A stretch of DNA of 64,000 bases from Bacteroidota bacterium (lineage in GTDB: Bacteria; Bacteroidota; Bacteroidia; AKYH767-A; 2013-40CM-41-45). A model generated the notes under the pieces. The model was not told the origin of the DNA. It made no database searches and saw only the letters and a list, made by a program, of their open reading frames with translations. The stretch lies in NCBI GenBank assembly GCA_026391945.1, contig JAPLDA010000009.1:33932-97931 (forward strand). The letters are read 5' to 3'. Every line of letters begins with the position of its first letter. The stretch's first letter is position 1. A program made the translations under genes and the position numbers. Below, in pieces: positions 29,119 to 38,340 of the stretch.

Positions 29119-30306
29119 GTGAAAAAACATGTAGTCTTTATTTTGAGTCTCTTGCTGATTTTCAGCAGCGCCAGTTCGCAGACTGCAACATCAGTCGCCA
29201 ATGGAAACTGGACCAATCCGTTTGTATGGAGTTGCACGTGTGTTCCAACTCCGGGTTATACAGTCATCATCAATACAAGCGTAATGCTCAATACCAGTTT
29301 TGCATTTACTTCCGGGAGCATAACCATTAATAATGGCGCCTCACTTATTGAAGACGTACCAACCCGTGATATTTGGATGAATGGCGGCAGCTTAACCAAT
29401 GACGGAACCATGGATGTACGTTATCTCTGGACACAATCCGGCACTTTTTCAAACAGTGGCACCCTAACCGCACGTTCCATTCTGTGTAATGTGAATTTTA
29501 CCAATTCAGGAGATGTGGTGAACGTGGACAGCATGTACACAACAGCGACTGTAATTAACAATGGCCGTTTTCTGAATATCGACAGTGTGACGAACGGAGG
29601 AACTTTTGCCAACAATGGAATGTGTACCTATAACCAGTTTACCAACAACAACCAGTTCGTCAACAATAATATTTTAACCTTCACCGACATTACCAACAAT
29701 GGAACACTTACCAACGCTGATACCATCCTGGCAGCGAACAGTGGCTGGAATCGTGGGGTTTGGAATAATCTTGTGAATTCCTTTTTCCTGGTGAGTACCA
29801 GTTTTTTGAATGATGATAATGTAATGCATGATGCTGTGTTCAATAATAATGGAAAAATGCTGGTGATGGATAGCTGGTACAACATGGATACTGTGAAAGG
29901 AAGTTCGGCCGGAAGCATCATGGTGCAGGATTCTTCTTATAATTCAGGATGGATGAAAGGCTCTTTTGATTTTTGCGATTTGACACCGCCGCTCTCATCG
30001 CCTTATGTGGATATCAATACAGGAACTGTTTCGAATGGAATCACCTGGTGTCTTCAGACCGGCATGAATGAAGTAACAGAAAATGCTGTACATGTTTTTC
30101 CAAACCCGGCGACGACTGAATTGTTTATTGAAACAAAAAATCTAAAGGATTATACGGTTGAAATTTTTGATTCAGCAGGGAACAGGAAATGCTTCGAAAA
30201 AAACATTGCCGTTCTCGATATTTCGCATTATGAGCCGGGAATCTATTTGGTGTTCATTCAATCAAAAGAAAAAAACTTTACACAAAAAATTCAGATTACT
30301 AAATAA
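29119..30306 (+). CDS. Secreted protein with T9SS C-terminal sorting domain, Asn/Gly-rich repeats
   Basis: GTG start; signal peptide VVFILSLLLIFSSASSQ; multiple xNNG repeats; C-terminal VFPNPATTELFIE...YEPGIYLVFIQSKEKNFTQKIQITK. Confidence 0.85.
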   Translation: MKKHVVFILSLLLIFSSASSQTATSVANGNWTNPFVWSCTCVPTPGYTVIINTSVMLNTSFAFTSGSITINNGASLIEDVPTRDIWMNGGSLTNDGTMDVRYLWTQSGTFSNSGTLTARSILCNVNFTNSGDVVNVDSMYTTATVINNGRFLNIDSVTNGGTFANNGMCTYNQFTNNNQFVNNNILTFTDITNNGTLTNADTILAANSGWNRGVWNNLVNSFFLVSTSFLNDDNVMHDAVFNNNGKMLVMDSWYNMDTVKGSSAGSIMVQDSSYNSGWMKGSFDFCDLTPPLSSPYVDINTGTVSNGITWCLQTGMNEVTENAVHVFPNPATTELFIETKNLKDYTVEIFDSAGNRKCFEKNIAVLDISHYEPGIYLVFIQSKEKNFTQKIQITK

Positions 30307-30314
30307 AAAATATC

Positions 30315-31409
30315 ATGGAAGAATTGAAAAGCCACAACCTTGTCGAGACCCAATACACAGAAATTATTTTTGAAAAACGTCCATGTCTTAATTATGACGG
30401 ATCCCCGGTAAACGGCTTGTATAATGCGTGGATCATTCTGAATAATCCGAAACAATTCAACTCCTACACAACCAAGGCGGTAAAGGAAATCATTCTTGCC
30501 TTCGGTGAAGCCTCCAACGACCGGAGCGTGGTATCCGTTGTGTTTACGGCCGTTGGTGATAAGGCCTTTTGCACCGGCGGCAATACGAAGGAGTATGCTG
30601 AATATTATGCCGGAAATCCGCAGGAGTATTCCCAGTACATGCGTTTGTTCAACGACATGGTGAGCGCCATTCTCAAATGTGAGAAGCCTGTGATCTGCCG
30701 CGTGAATGGAATGCGCATCGGAGGCGGACAGGAAATCGGGATGGCTTGTGACTTCAGCATTGCCAGCGACATGGCACGTTTCGGACAGGCTGGTCCAAAA
30801 CATGGAAGTGCGCCGATTGGCGGGGCAACGGATTTTCTTCCGCTGTTTGTCGGCATGGAAAGAGCGATGATGTCGCTCACTCTTTGTGAACCATGGAGCG
30901 CGCACCAGGCTTATTATTTCGGAATCATCAGTGAAATTGTTCCGGTACTGAAACGAGACGGAAAATTCATCCCCAACCCGATGGTAGTCACTGATAAAAT
31001 TGTTGATGAATACGGAAGGTATGTGTTCGGTACTTCGAAAGCGGGCGATGAACTGAAAGCCGCCAAGGAAACCGTTGCTGCGTGTGAAATGGATTTAAGC
31101 ATGCTCGATGCCGCCGTGAACAAATTGATCGCAAAATTGCTGCATACATTTCCAAATTGCACGAACAAAACAATTTCAGAAGTCCGGAAATTTAAACTGG
31201 AACACTGGGATAAAAACAAAGAGGGCAGCCGAGAATGGCTTGCATTGAATATGATGACGGAAGCCAAAGCAGGATTCCGTGCATTCAACGAAGGGCCGAA
31301 AGAAAACAGGGAAGTGGATTTCATCAAACTGCGCCGCTTGCTTGCAGAAGGCCGGGAATGGGATGACGAAATGCACAAGTCAATTTCACCGCAATTCCAG
31401 ACGGCATAG
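30315..31409 (+). CDS. oah: 6-oxocyclohex-1-ene-1-carbonyl-CoA hydrolase
   Basis: Crotonase-like; PVICRVNGMRIGGGQEIGMACDFSIASD; GPKHGSAPIGGATDFLPLFVGMERAM, typical of Oah/BamA. Confidence 0.9.
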   Translation: MEELKSHNLVETQYTEIIFEKRPCLNYDGSPVNGLYNAWIILNNPKQFNSYTTKAVKEIILAFGEASNDRSVVSVVFTAVGDKAFCTGGNTKEYAEYYAGNPQEYSQYMRLFNDMVSAILKCEKPVICRVNGMRIGGGQEIGMACDFSIASDMARFGQAGPKHGSAPIGGATDFLPLFVGMERAMMSLTLCEPWSAHQAYYFGIISEIVPVLKRDGKFIPNPMVVTDKIVDEYGRYVFGTSKAGDELKAAKETVAACEMDLSMLDAAVNKLIAKLLHTFPNCTNKTISEVRKFKLEHWDKNKEGSREWLALNMMTEAKAGFRAFNEGPKENREVDFIKLRRLLAEGREWDDEMHKSISPQFQTA

Positions 31410-31591
31410 GGAATTCCAGCCCATCACTGACCGCTATCGCGGCCGGAACAGTGCCTGGATCATGATGATAATCATAGTATGAAAGACATCTTAAAAATAG
31501 CTTTGTCAGTGTAAAAAGACTCTGCAATTTTTTCAGATGAGTTAATATATTTTGCAAAAACTGTAGTTCGTCACTTCCTAATTTAAAAACG

Positions 31592-31837
31592 ATGGCAAAA
31601 GTAAAAGGCGAAATTGTCGTAAACACCGAACGATGCAAAGGATGCCAGTTATGTGTTCCGGTGTGTAAAGAAAATGTGATTGCCATGTCGGAAAACCTGA
31701 ATGGAAAAGGGTATCACTTTGCGCAAAGTGTAAATGATGAATGCAACGGTTGCATCAATTGCGCATTGGTTTGTCCTGATGGTGCGATCACCGTGTACAG
31801 GGTAAAATTAAATGAATCACTAAAAGCAGCTTCGTAA
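31592..31837 (+). CDS. korD: 2-oxoacid:ferredoxin oxidoreductase delta/ferredoxin subunit (2x 4Fe-4S)
   Basis: CKGCQLCVPVCKENVI and CNGCINCALVCPDGAI, adjacent to korA. Confidence 0.88.
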   Translation: MAKVKGEIVVNTERCKGCQLCVPVCKENVIAMSENLNGKGYHFAQSVNDECNGCINCALVCPDGAITVYRVKLNESLKAAS

Positions 31838-32961
31838 TGAAAGACATCAGGTTAATGAAGGGTAACGAAGCATTCGCCGAAGGAGTTATTCGCGCGGGAT
31901 GCGATGGTTATTTTGGATATCCGATCACTCCCCAGTCAGAAGTATTGGAATATTTAGCGGCACAAAGAGCCGACGAAAGAACCGGTATGGTGGTGCTGCA
32001 GGCTGAAAGCGAAATTGCCTCCATCCACATGGTATATGGTGGTGCGGCCTGCGGGAAAAAAGTGTTGACGTCTTCTTCGAGTCCCGGAATCAGTTTGATG
32101 CAGGAAGGAATTTCTTTTTTGGCGGGAACAGAACTTCCGTGTTTGCTGTTGAACGTAGTGCGCGGCGGACCGGGACTGGGAACCATTCAGCCTTCACAGT
32201 CCGATTATTTCCAGGCGGTGAAAGGCGGTGGTCATGGTGATTATAAAATGATCGTGCTGGCGCCGGCATCGGTTCAGGAAATGTATGATTTTGCAAAACT
32301 CGGATTTGATCTGGCGTTTAAACACCGCATCCAGGTCATGATCTTATCAGACGGCGCCATCGGGCAAATGATGGAGAAGGTGGAACTGGATGACCAGGTT
32401 CCAAGAATGACCAATGAAGAAATCATTCAGAAATATCCATGGACGACGACAGGAAAAACTCCTGACAGGGAAAGAAACATCATCACCTCTCTTGATCTGA
32501 ATCCGGTAAGACAGGAAATCATCAACAGGAAGCTCCAGGAAAAATTTAAGAAGATCCAGGAAACAGAAGTTCGTTTTGAAAGGATTCAGTGTGATGATGC
32601 TGAGTATTTATTTGTCGCCTATGGATCCAGTGCACGCATTTGCCAGAAGGCTGTTATGCTTGGAAGAGCGCGTGGATTAAAAATCGGATTGCTTCGCCCG
32701 ATCACTCTTTTCCCTTTCCCTTCGGATGAATTGGCGAAATTATCTAAACAGGTTCACGGAATTTTATGTGTTGAAATGAGTGCGGGACAAATGGTGGAGG
32801 ATGTAAGACTGTCGGTGAATGGCGCTGTACCGGTTGAACACTACGGCCGCCTTGGCGGAATCATACCTGCCCCGGATGAAGTATTGCATGTGTTAGAAGA
32901 GAATTTCATTAATGAGACTATGATTTCAGAATCCGCCGCAGGCGGAGAACGGAAATCATAA
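31837..32961 (+). CDS. korA: 2-oxoglutarate:ferredoxin oxidoreductase alpha subunit
   Basis: MKGNEAFAEGVIRAGCDGYFGYPITPQSEVLEYLA. Confidence 0.9.
   Translation: MKDIRLMKGNEAFAEGVIRAGCDGYFGYPITPQSEVLEYLAAQRADERTGMVVLQAESEIASIHMVYGGAACGKKVLTSSSSPGISLMQEGISFLAGTELPCLLLNVVRGGPGLGTIQPSQSDYFQAVKGGGHGDYKMIVLAPASVQEMYDFAKLGFDLAFKHRIQVMILSDGAIGQMMEKVELDDQVPRMTNEEIIQKYPWTTTGKTPDRERNIITSLDLNPVRQEIINRKLQEKFKKIQETEVRFERIQCDDAEYLFVAYGSSARICQKAVMLGRARGLKIGLLRPITLFPFPSDELAKLSKQVHGILCVEMSAGQMVEDVRLSVNGAVPVEHYGRLGGIIPAPDEVLHVLEENFINETMISESAAGGERKS
32920..32959. repeat. Nested palindrome overlapping the korA 3' end
   Basis: Outer arms ATGATTTC/GAAATCAT, inner arms TCCGCC/GGCGGA. Confidence 0.7.
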
Positions 32962-32993
32962 AGTCGAATTAATCCCGGGCATCGTCGAGGGAT

Positions 32994-33014
32994 ATCCCGA
33001 TAGCGTATCGGGAT
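32994..33014. repeat. Palindromic hairpin in the korA-korB gap
   Basis: ATCCCGATA-GCG-TATCGGGAT. Confidence 0.75.
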
Positions 33015-33107
33015 TTGGTCAATACTCCGCAGTTCTGTTGCGGAAAATAATATTCAATTTGATACCTCGCAGCTCGGCTGTGGGGCCATACATAAAAGCA
33101 AAAAGTT

Positions 33108-33884
33108 ATGCCTGATACCATCACCAGAGAAGAAATCTGCCAGCCGGAGAATATGATTTATTGCAGAACTCCGTTGCTCACGGATGCACCGCTTTCTTAT
33201 TGTCCCGGCTGCGGCCATGGAACCGCTCACCGGTTGATCATGGAAGTGATTGAAGAAATGAATTTGCAGGCTGATACCATCGGTGTAGCACCGGTTGGCT
33301 GTTCAGTGCTTGCGTATGATTTTCTCGACATCGACATGCAACAGGCCGCTCATGGAAGAGCGCCCGCAGTGGCAACGGGAATCAAGCGATTGATGCCTGA
33401 CAAATTTGTGTTTACCTATCAGGGTGATGGTGATCTTGCTGCCATCGGCACAGGCGAAACCATTCATGCCTGTAACCGCGGAGAAAACATCACCATTTTT
33501 TTTGTGAACAATGGCATTTACGGAATGACCGGCGGGCAAATGGCGCCAACCACTCTTCCGAATATGAAAACCGCTACATCGCCGTTTGGCCGAGATGTAC
33601 AGACGATGGGTTACCCGCTTAAAATTACGGAACTCATCGCTATGCTTCCCGGAACTTATTTTGTTTCCCGACAGTCTGTGCATACACCTGCTAATGTCCG
33701 CAAAGCAAAAAAGGCAATTGAGAAAGCCATCTCGTATCAAAAATTAAATAAAGGATTGTCGTTTGTTGAAATCGTTTCCAACTGCAATTCAGGATGGAAA
33801 ATGACTCCGCTGGAATCCAATAAGTGGATGGAAGAAAATATGTTCTCTTTCTTTCCGCTGGGCGATATTAAAGTTCCTAAATAA
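33108..33884 (+). CDS. korB: 2-oxoglutarate:ferredoxin oxidoreductase beta subunit (TPP)
   Basis: YCPGCGHGTAHRLI; YQGDGDLAAIGTGETIHACNRGENITIFFVNN. Confidence 0.92.
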   Translation: MPDTITREEICQPENMIYCRTPLLTDAPLSYCPGCGHGTAHRLIMEVIEEMNLQADTIGVAPVGCSVLAYDFLDIDMQQAAHGRAPAVATGIKRLMPDKFVFTYQGDGDLAAIGTGETIHACNRGENITIFFVNNGIYGMTGGQMAPTTLPNMKTATSPFGRDVQTMGYPLKITELIAMLPGTYFVSRQSVHTPANVRKAKKAIEKAISYQKLNKGLSFVEIVSNCNSGWKMTPLESNKWMEENMFSFFPLGDIKVPK

Positions 33885-33916
33885 TCATTGCAATCATTCA
33901 TTGAAAATATAACGAC

Positions 33917-34471
33917 ATGACAGAAGAAATTATCATTGCAGGTTTTGGCGGACAGGGAGTTTTATCCATGGGAAAAATTCTTGCTTATTCAGGCATGATG
34001 CAGGATAAGGAAGTCAGTTGGTTTCCTTCGTATGGCCCGGAAATGCGCGGCGGAACAGCCAATGTAACGGTGATCATCAGCGATGAGCGGATCAGTTCCC
34101 CGATTCTCAACCAGTTCGACACGGCCATCATTCTCAACCAGCAGTCTATGGATAAATTTGAGAACTCGGTGAAAAAGGGCGGACTGCTGATTTATGATCC
34201 CAATGGAATTACACGTCATCCTGTAAGAACCGACATTGATATTTATACGGTTGATGCAGCCGATGAATCTGCACGAATGGGTTCTGCAAAAGTTTTCAAT
34301 ATGATTGTGCTTGGAGCATTCCTGAAATTAAAACCGCTGATCGGTCCGGAATACATGCACAAAGGACTTGAAAAATCGTTGCCGGCCCGGCATCATTATA
34401 CCATTCCGGAAAATGAAAAAGCCATTGAAAGAGGGAAAGAAATTATTCAACCGAAATTTTTATTGAATTAA
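33917..34471 (+). CDS. korC: 2-oxoacid:ferredoxin oxidoreductase gamma subunit
   Basis: EIIIAGFGGQGVLSMGKILAYSGM...SWFPSYGPEMRGGTANVTV. Confidence 0.92.
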   Translation: MTEEIIIAGFGGQGVLSMGKILAYSGMMQDKEVSWFPSYGPEMRGGTANVTVIISDERISSPILNQFDTAIILNQQSMDKFENSVKKGGLLIYDPNGITRHPVRTDIDIYTVDAADESARMGSAKVFNMIVLGAFLKLKPLIGPEYMHKGLEKSLPARHHYTIPENEKAIERGKEIIQPKFLLN

Positions 34472-34493
34472 AAATTTTATATCCATTTTATTT

Positions 34494-35267
34494 ATGCAAA
34501 AAATTAAACTTTCTTTTTCTCACGATGACTCTGTGGCCCGCATCATCCTTGACGATGGCAAAGGAAATGTGCTCGATCAGATCATGATGAAAGAATTGCA
34601 GCAGGCGCTGGATTCCTTCCATGAAAAAAAAGAACTTAAGCTGATTACGTTCGAAGGAGCCGGAAAACATTTTTCATTTGGCGCCAGCGTGGAGGAACAC
34701 AAAAAGGAAAATGCTGCGGAGATGCTGAAGGCATTTCACCGGTTGTTTTATTCCATTACTGATTTATCCATTCCGACAGCAGCAAAAATATCAGGACAAT
34801 GTTTAGGCGGCGGAATGGAACTGGCTCTCATCTGCAATTTTCTTTTTGCTGATAAAACCGCCAAACTCGGTCAGCCGGAAATTGTGCTTGGTGTGTTCGC
34901 ACCGCCTGCTTCCGTGATCCTGCCAATGAAAATTGGAAGAGCAAAAGCTGAAGAATTACTGCTCACCGGCAAAACGATTGGCGCCGATGAAGCATTGAAC
35001 ATCGGTTTGCTGAACGAAGTTTTTGCCGACAAAGCGGCGATGGATGCAGCAACGGAAGCCTGGATGGAACAACACATCGTACCGAGAAGCGCTTCCTCGC
35101 TTCGCATGGCGGTGAGCGCTTCACGCTCCTTCTTCAATCACATTCTCACCAAATTTTTACCTGCTCTGGAGCAGGTGTATGTTCATCAACTGATGGAAAC
35201 GCACGATGCCAACGAAGGAATCAATTCCTTCCTCGAAAAGCGTAAACCTGAATGGCAAAATAGTTAA
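34494..35267 (+). CDS. dch: Cyclohexa-1,5-diene-1-carbonyl-CoA hydratase
   Basis: Crotonase fold; AAKISGQCLGGGMELALICNFLFAD; QPEIVLGVFAPPASVILPMKIG; clustered with had/oah/bcr. Confidence 0.85.
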   Translation: MQKIKLSFSHDDSVARIILDDGKGNVLDQIMMKELQQALDSFHEKKELKLITFEGAGKHFSFGASVEEHKKENAAEMLKAFHRLFYSITDLSIPTAAKISGQCLGGGMELALICNFLFADKTAKLGQPEIVLGVFAPPASVILPMKIGRAKAEELLLTGKTIGADEALNIGLLNEVFADKAAMDAATEAWMEQHIVPRSASSLRMAVSASRSFFNHILTKFLPALEQVYVHQLMETHDANEGINSFLEKRKPEWQNS

Positions 35268-35437
35268 TCAGCCTGCACAGTTTCTTGTTCGGTTTTACTG
35301 CCGGGATTTTAATCCACAGGTGAATCGTCGAATATCATTCACAATATTTTTTTCACTTGTTCCGATCAGTTAGTTTCTGATGAGAGGATTATTTATCTTG
35401 CCGCCCGGAAATCCGTAAAGCCACCATTTGACCAGCC

Positions 35438-36193
35438 ATGGAGACGCATCACAGCCTGTATTATTTACGTACGTACAACTTCGCCATCATCGTACCGATG
35501 GCGAATGAAGAATCAGAATTTGACCAGTTCGTTTCTGCACTGATCCAGATTCTTGATTTCCTGCAATCTGGAAAAATTTATTTCATTGTCGATAATGCCT
35601 CCAAAGACAAAACACTTGACTTGTGCCGGGACTTATCAGCAAAGGATCCGAGATTTCTAACTGTATGGGCTCCGGAAAATAAAAATGTCGTGGATGCATA
35701 CATCCGCGGTTATCGTGAAGCGTATCCTCATCATGATTTTATCATTGAAATGGATGCCGGTTTATCACACGATCCACGTGCCATACCTATGTTTCTTCGT
35801 GTACTGAATGAAGGAAATGAATGTGCTTTCGGAAGCCGGTTTATGAATGGTGGTTCCATCTGGCAATCTTCTTTCAACCGAACACTGTTGTCGAGGACGG
35901 GAACCATTTTATCGAATATTTTATTGGGTTCAAGAATGAAAGACATGACTTCCGGTTACCAGGGCTTTCACAAAAGTGTCGTCAAAGAACTGCTCGATTA
36001 CCCGCTGTTGTCGAAAGCACATTTTTATCAGACAGAAGTCCGTTACCTGATGAGAAAAAAACGCTACATCGAAGTTCCGATCCATTACCGGGCGCCTTCC
36101 CCGAGGGTGTCACAAAAAGCTATTAATAATTCGATAAAAGTTTTGCTGCACTATTTCTGGCAGCGGCTTCTTTTCAATTCCAAATCACTTTAA
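35438..36193 (+). CDS. Glycosyltransferase family 2 protein
   Basis: YFIVDNASKDKTLDLC; IIEMDAGLSHDPRAIP; GSRFMNGG. Confidence 0.85.
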   Translation: METHHSLYYLRTYNFAIIVPMANEESEFDQFVSALIQILDFLQSGKIYFIVDNASKDKTLDLCRDLSAKDPRFLTVWAPENKNVVDAYIRGYREAYPHHDFIIEMDAGLSHDPRAIPMFLRVLNEGNECAFGSRFMNGGSIWQSSFNRTLLSRTGTILSNILLGSRMKDMTSGYQGFHKSVVKELLDYPLLSKAHFYQTEVRYLMRKKRYIEVPIHYRAPSPRVSQKAINNSIKVLLHYFWQRLLFNSKSL

Positions 36194-36194
36194 T

Positions 36195-37202
36195 ATGAAT
36201 TCCAGTACTTCTCTCGTCATTACATCCATTGCAGGATCCGGTCATCCTGTGCTGAAAGATTTTGCAAAACGCTGCAAAGAAAAAAACATTCCGTTCATCG
36301 TCATCGGCGACAAGCCATCGCCGCCGGATTTTCATCTCGACGGATGTTCGTTTTACAACCTTCAGCAGCAGCGTGAACTGGATTTCAGCATCGCCGGACT
36401 TTTACCGGAGCGGCATTATTCAAGGAAGAACATCGGCTATCTCGTGGCGATCAAAAATAATCATGCGGAAGTGATTGTAGAAACGGATGATGATAATTAT
36501 GCGCGGTCAGAATTCTGGGAGCCAAGGAATCGTTTGGTGAAAGCTCATCCGCTGGATGAAACCGGCTGGACGAATATTTATTCTTACTTCACTCCGCAGA
36601 GGATATGGCCAAGAGGATTTGCACTGGAGCATTTGCAGGATGAACTTCCTTCACTCAGTAAATATCCGATGGCAGATGTGAATTGTCCGATACAACAGGG
36701 CCTTGCTGATGAGAACCCGGATGTGGATGCGATTTACCGTTTGATACTTCCTTTGCCTTTGTCGTTTGAAAAAAAATCAAATGTGGCACTTGGAAAAAAA
36801 TCGTGGTGTCCGTTCAACAGTCAGAACACCACCTGGTTTAAAGAAGCGTTCCCGCTTTTATACCTTCCATCGTATTGCAGTTTCAGGATGACGGATATCT
36901 GGAGAAGTTTTGTCGCGCATCGCATTGCATGCGGGAACGACTGGCATTTGTTGTTTCACAACGCCACCGTTTACCAGGAGCGGAACATGCATAATTTGAT
37001 GAGAGATTTTGCCGATGAAATTTCCGGGTATACCAACAACCTGAAAATTGTGGATACACTGGATAAACTCAACTTGAAAAAGGGATCTGATTTTCTCGGA
37101 GAAAACCTGCTGACCTGTTACGAAGCACTCATTGGACTTTCACTGATTGATAAAAAAGAAATTCCGTTGATCGAAGCGTGGATAAAGGATCTTGGTGCTT
37201 GA
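36195..37202 (+). CDS. STELLO/DUF288-like glycosyltransferase
   Basis: VITSIAGSGHPVLKDFAKRC...IPFIVIGDKPSPPDF; VETDDDNYARSEFW. Confidence 0.65.
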   Translation: MNSSTSLVITSIAGSGHPVLKDFAKRCKEKNIPFIVIGDKPSPPDFHLDGCSFYNLQQQRELDFSIAGLLPERHYSRKNIGYLVAIKNNHAEVIVETDDDNYARSEFWEPRNRLVKAHPLDETGWTNIYSYFTPQRIWPRGFALEHLQDELPSLSKYPMADVNCPIQQGLADENPDVDAIYRLILPLPLSFEKKSNVALGKKSWCPFNSQNTTWFKEAFPLLYLPSYCSFRMTDIWRSFVAHRIACGNDWHLLFHNATVYQERNMHNLMRDFADEISGYTNNLKIVDTLDKLNLKKGSDFLGENLLTCYEALIGLSLIDKKEIPLIEAWIKDLGA

Positions 37203-37239
37203 ATTTTTTTGAAATAGAAAAACGATTTACAGCAAATCA

Positions 37240-37515
37240 TCATTTGTTGTTATTCCACTTCTCCGCTTTCTTCCTGTTTTTTTTCATTCTCTTCTGCACC
37301 TCTTTGGTTTGGATTTTCATGGTGCGTTTTTGAAGATCCCTTTCCGACTTTTCCTCTTTGGCTTTCCGTTGCACTTTCTTTTTTTCGGCTTTCTTTTGCT
37401 GTTTGGTAATCGGATCATTCTGTTTCGGAGAATGAGCATCCACGTCCTGTGCGGAAGCGGCAAAAGGCAACCACGCAAAAACAAGTAAGAGAAATTTTTT
37501 ATGCAGGGTTTTCAT
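37240..37515 (-). CDS. Small secreted lysine-rich hypothetical protein
   Basis: Signal peptide MKTLHKKFLLLVFAWLPFAASAQ; basic K/E/R-rich tail. Confidence 0.6.
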   Translation of the reverse strand: MKTLHKKFLLLVFAWLPFAASAQDVDAHSPKQNDPITKQQKKAEKKKVQRKAKEEKSERDLQKRTMKIQTKEVQKRMKKNRKKAEKWNNNK

Positions 37516-37568
37516 GATTGATATTTGGCTTTCCGTACACAAACGGATAAATCATGAAATGATTTGAC

Positions 37569-37808
37569 TCAGCTTTTCGCTTCGAGATCCATGCCGCATT
37601 TAGGACATTTAGCCGGCTTGTCGCTGGTTTCTTCCGGGTGCATCGGGCAGGCATAAGCGGCTTTGTGTGCCGTAGTATCCTGCGGAGCTGAAGCAGTTGT
37701 TTTCGTTGTATCCGTGTTTGCCGCATCTGTTTTGTTTTCACTATTTTTACATGAAATAACAAATAGGGCTGCGCAAAAGAGCAGGGCAGGAATAATTTTT
37801 TTGTTCAT
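37569..37808 (-). CDS. Lipoprotein with heavy-metal-binding domain
   Basis: Lipobox FVISCKN; YACPMHPEETSDKPAKCPKCGMDLEAK motif. Confidence 0.8.
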   Translation of the reverse strand: MNKKIIPALLFCAALFVISCKNSENKTDAANTDTTKTTASAPQDTTAHKAAYACPMHPEETSDKPAKCPKCGMDLEAKS

Positions 37809-37865
37809 AATCCGTTTTGTTTTATCAATCAAAAGTAAAAAGAAGGGAACACATAACCAATCTTC

Positions 37866-38303
37866 ATGAGAAAAATAATCAACTTTTTTTTACCCTTTTT
37901 TGTTTTCGTCTCGGGCTTGTTACTGAGTGCCTGTAAAAAGGACAACAACACCATTGCCAATGTGTATGTTGATTTTTACATCTACCTCACCCAGCCGTCG
38001 TTCGCAAACCTCAATGCCGTGGGAGGCTGGGTGTATGTAACCGGCGGTGTAAAGGGTATCCTTGTTTTCAAGAAAAACTCCTCTGAGTTTGCCGCATACG
38101 AACGCAACTGCCCGTATGATCCGAATGCAACCAATGCCCGCATTGAAGTGGACTCGAGCAACATCATCGGGGTTGATAAGAACTGCGGAAGTAAATTCGG
38201 GTTGATGGACAATGCCATTTTAAACGGCCCGGCCACACGGTCGATGAAAACGTACTCTGCCGACTATGATCCTTCAGCTCAAACGGTTCATGTGCATAGT
38301 TGA
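37866..38303 (+). CDS. Hypothetical lipoprotein
   Basis: Lipobox LLLSACKKD; otherwise no confident family. Confidence 0.65.
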   Translation: MRKIINFFLPFFVFVSGLLLSACKKDNNTIANVYVDFYIYLTQPSFANLNAVGGWVYVTGGVKGILVFKKNSSEFAAYERNCPYDPNATNARIEVDSSNIIGVDKNCGSKFGLMDNAILNGPATRSMKTYSADYDPSAQTVHVHS

Positions 38304-38340
38304 AATGATTCCGTTTTAAAATGCTGTTGAGTGGTCTTCT

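Noticed and set aside
31490-31591. Possible internal promoter before korD (TATATTTTG near 31546)
   Set aside because: Box spacing deviates from TAnnTTTG and no matching -33 element was found; too weak to report as a feature.
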